Source: Methylobacter sp.
GTDB taxonomy: Bacteria; Pseudomonadota; Gammaproteobacteria; Methylococcales; Methylomonadaceae
Direction: 5' to 3'
Length of the DNA stretch: 64,000 bases
Assembly: GCF_004322395.1 (NCBI RefSeq)
Contig: NZ_SCTW01000073.1
Location: forward strand, 1-64,000
Positions 18,666 to 25,759 of the stretch are shown one piece after another. Under the pieces are notes generated by a model. That model did no database searches. It was not told the origin of the DNA and saw nothing but the letters and a program-made list of their open reading frames with translations. The translations under genes and the position numbers were made by a program. Position 1 is the first letter of the stretch; every line of letters starts with the position of its first letter.

Positions 18666-20369
18666 ATGGCTGGTATAGCCTACATGTGCAAAAATCGGCA
18701 CGGAACTTATTACGCCCGTTTTATTATCCCAAAGCACTTACAATCACATTTTAAAAACAGAAAAGAAATACGGCGATCACTGCAAACTGACAGCCGGAAG
18801 CTTGCCATTAAAAGAGCGCGGGTATATCGAGTGGAAATTGAAAACCTTATAGACCAACTTACAGAAACCCCTGATGAAACAGCAGAAAGGGCGCGGTTAC
18901 TAGAAAGCCTAAAACATCAAAATATCGAATTTGAGCGATATTTAGAGGGTAAAACAAAGGCCATTTTGCCCAACGGTGAAGAAAAGATCATAACTGGTAA
19001 AGTTCCCATCAACACTTTGGAGGAAGATAACAAACCTCATCGGGAACACCTATTAAACCAGCTTAGAGCAGAAGCCAAGCGCGAAGAGGAAAGGGCAGAA
19101 CGTGCTGAGGAACGCACCCAAAGAGAAAGGCGCGAAGTAGAATTACATCAAGCTCAACTTGCGGCATTGGCACACAGTCAATCCGCAACACCAGCCAAAT
19201 CCATTAACCCGAAAAAGTTATCGGAATATCTTGATGACTACACTAAATTTCAAACCTTGCCGAGAACAATTGACGGATGGAACTCACCAACCACAGTAAC
19301 AAAAAAAGTTGGACTGTTAAAAGCAACATTTATCAAATATTGCGATAAAGCGGCGGCAGCCTTTAGCTGGGATGATGCGAAGCGATACATTCAAATTGCC
19401 CATTCGATACCCAAAAACTTTGAGCACAGGTTCCACCAATCGGAATTTGCAGGTATAACAATCGAAACCATACTGGATGACAGTATTGACACATCCAGGT
19501 TTAAATCCAGAAAACCCAGCGCGGTTGCGATGGACATTAAAACAGCACGTGCATTCTTAGAGTGGATACGAACAGAGAAGCGAGTCTATGAACTGCAAGA
19601 TGCAATTCAGGCTTTTGATAACTCAACTAAGCGTATCAATATGAAGTCAAACAGACGCGCCTTTACACATCAAGAATTGAAAATATTATTTGATGACGAT
19701 AACCCCGCGAGAGAAAATTACGTAAAAGGTTTTAATTCAAAGCGTGGAATTGATGCGAACCTTAAGTATTGGTTGCCATTATTGGGGCTTTATACCGGTT
19801 CGGCTATATCGGAGTTATGCCAACTCCACTTAAGCGATATTCGGCTTCATAAAGCCTTTGACGGTTCAGAGCATTGGATTATAGATTTCAATGAAGAGTT
19901 GGAAAAGTGCGCTATAGATGATGACGTTCGCTTTAAAAACGATCACAGATCAAGACTTATTCCGATCCACAAAGTTTTGCTGAATCTCGGGTTCATAGAA
20001 TACGTTCAAGCCTTGAAAGATAAAGGGGAGGTCGAATTATTCCCAACATCAAAACGTAATCAGGGTAAATACGGTAAAGAATCTTTCGGAGCGGAATCTC
20101 AATGGTGGGGTGAATACAGCAGTAATGCGGGCGTAACTGATAGCAACGTAGTATTTCATTCATTTAAGCATACACAAGATACTTGCCTTTCAAATCTTCA
20201 TATCGACAGAGATATTGTTGCGGCTTTTAGCGGGCATTCTATTGGAACAATGGGAAAGTCAACTTATCGCACAGGCGGACATAGAGATGCGGATATAGCG
20301 CCGCTGGTTGAGGTGATTAACAAAATTGATTATGGCTTGACCCATCATCCTTTTAAAGCCGCGCCATAA
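18666..20369 (+). CDS. Tyrosine recombinase/integrase with altered catalytic arginines
   Basis: The 567-residue protein begins with a DUF6538-type DNA-binding region (YYARFIIPKHLQSHFKNRKEIRRSLQ), followed by a charged coiled-coil stretch rich in E and R (about residues 120-165), a core-binding domain, and a catalytic domain from about residue 330. H498, H524 and the nucleophile Y534 are present. The first catalytic arginine, normally in TGxR, is alanine (A380 in YTGSAISELCQL), and the second, in HxxR, is lysine (K501 in HSFKHT). AGAGGGTG serves as ribosome-binding site. It should direct integration, but the substitutions question its activity. Confidence 0.8.
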   Translation: MAGIAYMCKNRHGTYYARFIIPKHLQSHFKNRKEIRRSLQTDSRKLAIKRARVYRVEIENLIDQLTETPDETAERARLLESLKHQNIEFERYLEGKTKAILPNGEEKIITGKVPINTLEEDNKPHREHLLNQLRAEAKREEERAERAEERTQRERREVELHQAQLAALAHSQSATPAKSINPKKLSEYLDDYTKFQTLPRTIDGWNSPTTVTKKVGLLKATFIKYCDKAAAAFSWDDAKRYIQIAHSIPKNFEHRFHQSEFAGITIETILDDSIDTSRFKSRKPSAVAMDIKTARAFLEWIRTEKRVYELQDAIQAFDNSTKRINMKSNRRAFTHQELKILFDDDNPARENYVKGFNSKRGIDANLKYWLPLLGLYTGSAISELCQLHLSDIRLHKAFDGSEHWIIDFNEELEKCAIDDDVRFKNDHRSRLIPIHKVLLNLGFIEYVQALKDKGEVELFPTSKRNQGKYGKESFGAESQWWGEYSSNAGVTDSNVVFHSFKHTQDTCLSNLHIDRDIVAAFSGHSIGTMGKSTYRTGGHRDADIAPLVEVINKIDYGLTHHPFKAAP

Positions 20370-20408
20370 CATTCTGTCATGGCATGGGTTTATCATAAAA
20401 TATCACTA

Positions 20409-20672
20409 CTATCTTTTAGCTCTATACCCTTTAGAAGCGTAACAAGCTTCCAGAATCGCTTGTTTTCTTTCGTGCATCGCAATACCAGCCGCAATAGGAT
20501 CACTCACCCCATCGTAGGTGGGGGTATTCTTTACCACATCGTATTGACAGTCGGCGTTATCCTTAGCTAACTGTGCCGGAGTAGCACCGGGCTTGACGTA
20601 TATTGTTTGAGCGCATCCGGTCATCAATATAACGCCCACAACTAATACGATTTTTCCTGTGTTCTTTTTCAT
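20409..20672 (-). CDS. Small lipoprotein in the mobile element
   Basis: The 87-residue protein has a lipoprotein signal ending in VGVILMTGC, so the cysteine at about residue 20 would be lipidated. The mature part reads like short phage- and plasmid-associated lipoproteins with a PGATPAQLAKDNADCQYD region and ends in CYASKGYRAKR. It faces the integrase gene tail to tail. I start at 20672, where the lipoprotein signal begins, rather than at an earlier in-frame start. Function unknown. Confidence 0.65.
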   Translation of the reverse strand: MKKNTGKIVLVVGVILMTGCAQTIYVKPGATPAQLAKDNADCQYDVVKNTPTYDGVSDPIAAGIAMHERKQAILEACYASKGYRAKR

Positions 20673-20812
20673 ATTTTTAATTTTATAGGTTAGATAGAGA
20701 GCACCCACTGGCTCAAGGTGAGTGTAGCTCATAGCAATGTAAGAATATCCTTACACTAAAATCAGCATAACCTTACAAATCAACAGCATTACCTCTTTTC
20801 AAATAGCACCGA

Positions 20813-21475
20813 TTAAAATCGACTCATAACCCGCTGCAACTGAACCAGTGACCACGCGCCACCGCGAGCAGTTTTAATGCCAAGCTGATTCAGTTCAGCA
20901 ATCATTCCACGCTGAGATAATCCGCGAGCTACCATTCCATCAATAACACCTTTCAGTTTACCGGCAAAGTTATCAGCGGTTTGCTGGCGTGCTTCAATGT
21001 TCGGTTTCAGGTTTGCAGCACCAGCAGCCCCTAATACAACACCACGCGCTTTAGCGGCAGCAAGAGCGGCCTTTGTCCGCACACTGATTTGATCACGCTC
21101 CCATTCAGCCATTACAGAATACATTTGCAGCATCACTTTGTTAGCTTGTGGCATATCCGCACAAACGAAATCAACGCCGGTTTCTAATAACCCACTAATA
21201 AAGTGAACATTACGCGCCAGCCGGTCAAGCTTGGCGATAATCAAAGTCGCCCCCTGCTTTTTGCAAGCATCGATAGCAGCCTTAAGTTGCGGACGGCGAT
21301 CAAGAGCATCCGAACCTTTGCCGGTTTCAACCTCCACAAAATCGCCCAACAATTCCCAATCCCCACCGTTTAAATGATTTAGCACAGCTTGCTTTTGAGC
21401 GTCCAAACCTAAACCGGATTGACCCTGCTTTTGAGTGCTTACCCGATAGTAAGCAATAAATTTACCGTTTGCCAT
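20813..21475 (-). CDS. Serine recombinase, resolvase/invertase family
   Basis: The 220-residue protein is a small serine recombinase. The catalytic serine is S13 in AYYRVSTQKQ; the arginines of DALDRRPQL and AKLDRLARN are present, as is the long E helix. The C-terminal GLSQRGMIAELNQLGIKTARGG is the DNA-binding helix-turn-helix. It would resolve multimers or invert DNA by cutting at a dyad site. A perfect 12-bp inverted repeat lies just upstream of its start (21488-21530), as expected of a res or operator site that also regulates it. It is divergent from the operon at 21639. Confidence 0.88.
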   Translation of the reverse strand: MANGKFIAYYRVSTQKQGQSGLGLDAQKQAVLNHLNGGDWELLGDFVEVETGKGSDALDRRPQLKAAIDACKKQGATLIIAKLDRLARNVHFISGLLETGVDFVCADMPQANKVMLQMYSVMAEWERDQISVRTKAALAAAKARGVVLGAAGAANLKPNIEARQQTADNFAGKLKGVIDGMVARGLSQRGMIAELNQLGIKTARGGAWSLVQLQRVMSRF

Positions 21476-21487
21476 AACCTGAATCCT

Positions 21488-21530
21488 CTTTGACTACATT
21501 ACAAGACGTTCGTTTAATATGTAGTCAAAG
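21488..21530. promoter_or_regulatory. 12-bp inverted repeat upstream of the serine recombinase gene
   Basis: CTTTGACTACAT (21488-21499) and ATGTAGTCAAAG (21519-21530) are perfect inverted copies separated by 19 bases. The site starts 13 bases before the recombinase start codon on the minus strand. It is a plausible recombinase binding site or autoregulatory operator. Confidence 0.6.
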
Positions 21531-21565
21531 ATGATACAGCACTAAATATTTAATGCAATTTATTT

Positions 21566-21580
21566 GTGACGTCACGTGAC
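21566..21580. promoter_or_regulatory. Two overlapping 10-bp palindromes
   Basis: GTGACGTCAC (21566-21575) and GTCACGTGAC (21571-21580) are both perfect palindromes that share five bases. They lie in the divergent promoter region about 60 bases before the 21639 gene and may bind a dimeric regulator or form part of the element's replication origin. Confidence 0.4.
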
Positions 21581-21638
21581 ATCACTAATTTAATGATATA
21601 TGATAAGCACCATTAAAACAAAAGGTTAATGGTGCTAT

Positions 21639-22022
21639 ATGAAGGAAATAAAAAAGAAACGTGGGGTTAAGCCGCTGAATGAGACGGCTTTGACTGCCGC
21701 ACAGCGAAAACGGCGCGAGCGAGCAAGGCTGGCATTCTCTATTGAAGCAGCACAAGACAGTGGCTACACCCCAATGGGGATTCTACTTAACAATAAACAG
21801 TTACGCGCTTGTAGAGAACTGGAGATAAGCTGGGGCGGTGACCTATCAGCAGATAAGCTGAATATTCTGATTTTTATGGCTTTGAAGCATTTTCTCGAAG
21901 ATGATTCAAACCAACATCTTAAAACGCCAAAGCTCAACGATTGGCCTGAAAATTGTGACGAGCTAGGTAGTATCCAATTAAAAGCAAAACTTAAATTCAT
22001 GGAATGGGAAAAGCAACAATGA
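21639..22022 (+). CDS. Hypothetical basic protein of the mobile element
   Basis: I do not recognise a family for this 127-residue protein. Its N-terminus is strongly basic (KKRGVKPLNETALTAAQRKRRERARL), resembling short phage and plasmid DNA-binding proteins. The rest is mixed with a likely helical C-terminus. It is the first gene of a tightly overlapping three-gene operon: its TGA stop overlaps the next ATG. It probably belongs to replication or regulation of the element. Confidence 0.6.
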   Translation: MKEIKKKRGVKPLNETALTAAQRKRRERARLAFSIEAAQDSGYTPMGILLNNKQLRACRELEISWGGDLSADKLNILIFMALKHFLEDDSNQHLKTPKLNDWPENCDELGSIQLKAKLKFMEWEKQQ

Positions 22023-22327
22023 CTATATCAACATCGTTTTTAAACAAATCAGAAGCTGTTCATCACCTCCACAATCGGTATGAGGAATTCATAACCGGCA
22101 ATGGCCTGGATGACACCCACCCAAACTTTCAGAGCTTGATACATGAGAATGTCAGAAACCCATACTCTATGAGCGCCATTGCTAAAGGCTACCCACGCGG
22201 CAACCGAGCGGCATACGGCGTAATTGAAACAGTCCGTATTAGCAACCGTCCATACTTCGCCCGTCAAACTCTTGATGAGTGGTTCGACAAGCACTATGCG
22301 CCAAAACTGTTAAAAGCGGCGGCATAG
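22019..22327 (+). CDS. Hypothetical protein, middle gene of the element operon
   Basis: This 102-residue protein starts at the ATG of an ATGA overlap with the preceding gene and ends with a TAG that overlaps the GTG start of the next gene by one base. Both overlaps support the chosen starts. The sequence, without membrane segments, has a pattern like short excisionase-type or DNA-binding accessory proteins (PYFARQTLDEWFDKHY), but I cannot assign a family. Confidence 0.6.
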   Translation: MTISTSFLNKSEAVHHLHNRYEEFITGNGLDDTHPNFQSLIHENVRNPYSMSAIAKGYPRGNRAAYGVIETVRISNRPYFARQTLDEWFDKHYAPKLLKAAA

Positions 22328-22932
22328 TGACCGGCACAGTTAAAACCAATCGCACGATCAAGACACCGGCAGAAATACAAAACTGTTTGGTATTGAGAGA
22401 AGCCGGGTATTCATTAGCCGCTATATCAACCAAGACCGGCATAAGCCCGGCTACTTTAACGCGCCATTTTAAAAAGCATGGCGCGGTTAAAGGCACGTTA
22501 TCACTATCGGCGGTAGATGAAGCAAGGCAGCAATTATTAAGCGACAGCGGCTTTATAGGTGAGCTTAAGGCGGCGATAGCGTCATCAATCGTTGACGATC
22601 TAAGCCACGTTGCACAGCTTAGGGAATCGATGGCAGTGACGCTTGAGCAGGTGATGACAGATGCAGCCTTGCCAGCACACTGTAAGTGCCGCGCTATCGC
22701 CGCCCTTGCTACCAGTTTAACCCTAACACAGAAAGCCGCTAGAGTAGCACTACAGGCCGATAATCAACTGATTGAGCAGGACACAATACCGGAGTTATTT
22801 ATATCTGAGCTAACAGCAGAAGACATTGAGCGTATGCGTATTGAACAGCGGCTGTTATCAGGTGAAGTAATCGACGACGCGCCAACCGATGACATTGATT
22901 ACGACGACAATATTATTGAAGAGATGGAATAA
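22327..22932 (+). CDS. Helix-turn-helix protein of the element operon
   Basis: The protein of about 201 residues has a resolvase-type helix-turn-helix at residues 15-45 (LREAGYSLAAISTKTGISPATLTRHF), a helical middle part and a very acidic C-terminus (DDAPTDDIDYDDNIIEEME). This shape resembles phage terminase small subunits and replication-linked regulators, without a clear family match. The GTG start at 22327 shares its G with the TAG stop of the preceding gene. Confidence 0.6.
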   Translation: MTGTVKTNRTIKTPAEIQNCLVLREAGYSLAAISTKTGISPATLTRHFKKHGAVKGTLSLSAVDEARQQLLSDSGFIGELKAAIASSIVDDLSHVAQLRESMAVTLEQVMTDAALPAHCKCRAIAALATSLTLTQKAARVALQADNQLIEQDTIPELFISELTAEDIERMRIEQRLLSGEVIDDAPTDDIDYDDNIIEEME

Positions 22933-22950
22933 GTCACCGATGACTTAGGG

Positions 22951-23103
22951 ATGAGGGGCAGTAGTCTTAGAAAAAAACGCGTATATGGCAAGGTAATAAA
23001 GTCATCGTCTGATACCAATTTGAAAATCCAGAAAGGAGTGAGCAAAAAAATTGGGCCAGATGCAACCGAAAATCTAGCAAGACAAATAAACAAAAGCCGG
23101 TAA
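22951..23103 (+). CDS. Possible small basic protein
   Basis: An ATG-initiated frame of 50 codons begins 18 bases after the preceding gene and encodes a lysine- and arginine-rich peptide (start MRGSSLRKKRVYGKV). Its stop codon lies inside the stem of the terminator at 23095. There is no clear ribosome-binding site at a normal distance, so it could be non-coding. Position inside the operon and terminator is the main support. Confidence 0.35.
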   Translation: MRGSSLRKKRVYGKVIKSSSDTNLKIQKGVSKKIGPDATENLARQINKSR

Positions 23104-23132
23104 TAGGTCTGCCAACCCTACCGGCTCTTTTT
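23095..23132 (+). terminator. Terminator of the mobile-element operon
   Basis: AGCCGGTA and TACCGGCT form a perfect 8-bp stem with inner pairing in the loop, followed by CTTTTT. It ends the operon that starts at 21639, before the replication gene. Confidence 0.8.
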
Positions 23133-23167
23133 AACTAATCCTCTTACAGATAGTGAAGTAATTATAC

Positions 23168-24166
23168 ATGAATAACGAACATGAAACACGCGGTGCAGAG
23201 TGGCCTTACTTTGACCTATATGCAACTAAGAAAATTGCAAAATCCCGCAAAAAAGTAACGCGTTCCATTACAAAATCTCGCAAAAAAGTAACTTTTGTTG
23301 ATCAACTTAGAATTGATGCAACGCTAGACTCGGCATGGCTTGCAGCCTTATTGCATAGGGGCAATGAAAGCGCGGGCTTTAGTATAATAGATTTAATACA
23401 ATCTATACCTTCCAACATACAAGTTAGCAATTACTTTCTTCAAGACTCAAGACGACAAGCACAACATTACAACAAAGCGCCAGAATGGAGAAACGCAAGA
23501 CATCGACTTAAAGCAGTATTCTATCAATTAGCTATGTTACATCAGGCAGAGCAAAGCGACTGCCGACTTATACCATTCACTGCCAATCTGACACCGGACT
23601 TTGTTAATAAAGCACTTCGGCATAAAAAGGGCTTCATTGACTACACAAAACGCAAGATCGATAGAGCTATGAAATCAGAGCTTTCAAGAGTTCCCCAATA
23701 CTGGTTTGTTGTAGAGCTGGCTCCCGTAACTGGAAACCCTATAAAGGGGCGGCAACGTCCGCACCTGCACGGTGGCATTCTCTTAACACCACCGGAGAAA
23801 GAATCTGTGCGTAAACAAAAAACACCCATATCAAGAGCGTTTCATAGGGCTATTGGAAAATGCCACCCTGATTTTAGCGAACGCCTTTTTGTTATGGATG
23901 ATCATAAAACCTATGCGCAACAAAGAGGCATTACAGAAATAACAGCGGCTTTAAACTGGCCTGGATACTGTTTAAAGTATTATTCGTTTACAAGGTGGTT
24001 TCTTAACAGACAACCCAATCTGACGGCTGACAATGCCACAAAACGCCAAGCAGAGGCTCTTTACGGCCTGTTAACGCCAAAGTCATCACCAAAGCTAAGC
24101 ACAGAGGATGAGGCGGCTTTAGAAGTATTTATGAACTTCAATTATGAAAAGCAAGTAAGTGCTTAA
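23168..24166 (+). CDS. HUH-type replication initiation protein
   Basis: The 332-residue protein carries the two hallmarks of rolling-circle HUH endonucleases: an HUH metal motif at H199-L-H201 (RPHLHGGILL) and a downstream catalytic tyrosine motif Y267-x-x-K-Y271 (WPGYCLKYYSF), which resembles the paired tyrosines of phage phiX gpA-like and filamentous-phage Gp2 proteins. It would nick one strand at the element's origin. The N-terminus contains two copies of KSRKKVT eleven codons apart, encoded by near-identical 22-base repeats (23238-23259, 23271-23292) that could act as iterons. No strong ribosome-binding site is seen. Confidence 0.72.
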   Translation: MNNEHETRGAEWPYFDLYATKKIAKSRKKVTRSITKSRKKVTFVDQLRIDATLDSAWLAALLHRGNESAGFSIIDLIQSIPSNIQVSNYFLQDSRRQAQHYNKAPEWRNARHRLKAVFYQLAMLHQAEQSDCRLIPFTANLTPDFVNKALRHKKGFIDYTKRKIDRAMKSELSRVPQYWFVVELAPVTGNPIKGRQRPHLHGGILLTPPEKESVRKQKTPISRAFHRAIGKCHPDFSERLFVMDDHKTYAQQRGITEITAALNWPGYCLKYYSFTRWFLNRQPNLTADNATKRQAEALYGLLTPKSSPKLSTEDEAALEVFMNFNYEKQVSA

Positions 24167-24274
24167 TTAATAAGCTATTTAAAAAAGATAAGCGCTTGGT
24201 TACTTCGACTTTCATTTGCTATGCTATCAACTCACGCTCTTATTGCGAGAGCCAAATCAAGAGGAACCAAAACT

Positions 24275-24451
24275 ATGAACCCGTCACAAATTACAGAAGA
24301 AAAATTATGCAACATTCTGGAGGTATCAACTATTATCAGCACCGTAGATTATGCCGGTATGCGCGTTAACACTATCGATCATCCCATCATCGGCAAAGCA
24401 GCAACGGTTCAAGGTGGTTCTGGCGGTGCGCTGTTATTCACTAACTTGTAA
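24275..24451 (+). CDS. Small unknown protein at the right end of the element
   Basis: The 58-residue protein is preceded by AGAGGAA at good distance, which decides for ATG 24275. A possible promoter TTGGTT-18-TATGCT lies at 24196-24225. The sequence (start MNPSQITEEKLCNILEV, end GGSGGALLFTNL) matches nothing I know. Its isolation at the element's end with its own promoter is the typical place of cargo or regulatory genes. Confidence 0.5.
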   Translation: MNPSQITEEKLCNILEVSTIISTVDYAGMRVNTIDHPIIGKAATVQGGSGGALLFTNL

Positions 24452-24570
24452 CCATCTTAATTTAGTGCCAGACTAATTACATTAACCGGCACCAGTTAGG
24501 TGTCACACTTCACCAAAAGAGCAAAGTTCGCAAGCCATAGAAATCAATAACTTATTTTCAGACTAGATTT

Positions 24571-24605
24571 CTATCTGAATTCATCTAAACTTTGAATTCA
24601 GATAG
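24571..24605. other. Candidate right attachment core (attR)
   Basis: CTATCTGAATTCA (24571-24583) and TGAATTCAGATAG (24593-24605) are perfect 13-bp inverted repeats around a 9-base centre, the layout of a tyrosine-integrase core site. The left half matches the TTCTATCTGA at the other end of the element. The site lies 30 bases before the lysM start codon. Confidence 0.5.
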
Positions 24606-24634
24606 TGCAAAAAGACTCCATAGGAACCCAAAAC

Positions 24635-25759
24635 ATGGCTTTTCGAATATTCACCGGATTGATAGTTTCATTCCTCATCAGCTTAAGTGTATGGGCTGAT
24701 GAAATAAAAATAAACCCGTCTCACCCCGACCAATATACCGTTACTAAAAGCGATACTTTATGGGATATATCCGGCAAGTTTTTAACACACCCTTGGCAAT
24801 GGCCTGAGTTATGGAAAAACAATACTCAAATTAAGAATCCCCATCTTATTTATCCGGGCGATACAATTTATTTTTCAATGGTCGATGGCAAACCGCAGCT
24901 TAGCCTTTCCAGAAACGAGCTACCCCATACTCAAACACAGGCTGACCCAAATTCCCCCTGCGTGTTGAAAGAAGAAGACTATAAATATGGTCGCAAAGAT
25001 TTTGCCGTTTCCAAAGAAGGAAAGGTACTACCTTGCATTCGGGAAACTGAAATAAAACAGGCTATCAAATTAATTCCTACGGAAAATATAATGAGTTTCC
25101 TTTCATCGCCCAAGGTAGTGGATGAAAACGAGCTCAACAATGCGCCTTATGTTGTTGACTTTGCCGGCGAACATATTGTTGTGGGCCCTGGCGACCGTGT
25201 TTATGTGCGCTCGATAACCGATCCAAACAACTTATCCTATACGATTTACCGGCCGGGAAGCGCCTATATCAGTCCGGAAAGCGGGGAAATCCTGGGCTAT
25301 GAAGCGCAATATATTGCCGATGCCTCTTTAGAGCAACCCGGCGACCCGGCAACATTAACCATAACCAAATCAGCCCGTGAAATCCGCACTGGCGACCGGA
25401 TTATGCCCAACGCGGAACTGGACATTGCATTAAATTATTTTCCCCGTCCACCTGAACAAAGCATAAAAGGCAGTATTATCAGTGTGCTTGGCGGCGTTTC
25501 CCAAATCGGTCGATATAATGTGGTCGTGATAGACAAAGGTACAGCAGACGGCCTTTTACCCGGACACGAGCTAAATATCTATAAAACCGGCAAAATTATC
25601 AGAGACACTTACAGCCCGATTAAAAACGATGCCGTTAATCTTCCAGATGAGATTGCCGGCACCCTGATGGTTTTCCGCCCGTTTGAGCGCGTCAGTTACG
25701 CTCTGGTCATGAAAGCAACCCAGGCTCTTCATGTATTAGACAAAGTTAGAACCCCCTGA
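24635..25759 (+). CDS. LysM peptidoglycan-binding exported protein
   Basis: The protein of about 374 residues has a signal peptide (FTGLIVSFLISLSVWA) and a LysM domain near residues 40-85 (YTVTKSDTLWDISGKFLTHPWQWPELWKNN), followed by a long region of unknown fold found in LysM proteins upstream of dprA in gammaproteobacteria. It probably binds peptidoglycan in the periplasm. ATG 24635 with AGGAA upstream is chosen; the in-frame GTG at 24605 lies within the attachment site. The mobile element ends just upstream, so its promoter may now come from the element. Confidence 0.88.
   Translation: MAFRIFTGLIVSFLISLSVWADEIKINPSHPDQYTVTKSDTLWDISGKFLTHPWQWPELWKNNTQIKNPHLIYPGDTIYFSMVDGKPQLSLSRNELPHTQTQADPNSPCVLKEEDYKYGRKDFAVSKEGKVLPCIRETEIKQAIKLIPTENIMSFLSSPKVVDENELNNAPYVVDFAGEHIVVGPGDRVYVRSITDPNNLSYTIYRPGSAYISPESGEILGYEAQYIADASLEQPGDPATLTITKSAREIRTGDRIMPNAELDIALNYFPRPPEQSIKGSIISVLGGVSQIGRYNVVVIDKGTADGLLPGHELNIYKTGKIIRDTYSPIKNDAVNLPDEIAGTLMVFRPFERVSYALVMKATQALHVLDKVRTP

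Larger units (their letters stand above)
18549..24605. mobile_element. Candidate integrative element, about 6 kb
   Basis: The segment sits between def and lysM, genes that are adjacent and divergent in related bacteria. It carries a tyrosine integrase at its left end, a serine recombinase, a coupled three-gene operon with a helix-turn-helix protein, an HUH replication protein and small unknown genes. TTCTATCTGA occurs at both proposed ends (18549, 24569). GGTGTCACACTT occurs 56 and 58 bases inward on the two sides in the same orientation, as arm-type sites would. No capsid or conjugation genes are seen, so it would be a satellite or mobilizable element rather than a complete phage. Exact ends are uncertain. 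Confidence 0.65.

Noticed and set aside
20379..20570. Plus-strand frame opposite the small lipoprotein gene
   Set aside because: It is antisense to the lipoprotein, which has a clear lipidation signal; the frame has no family or ribosome-binding site.
24605..24634. GTG start for the LysM protein
   Set aside because: It lies at the edge of the attachment dyad; ATG 24635 has AGGAA upstream and begins directly at the signal peptide.
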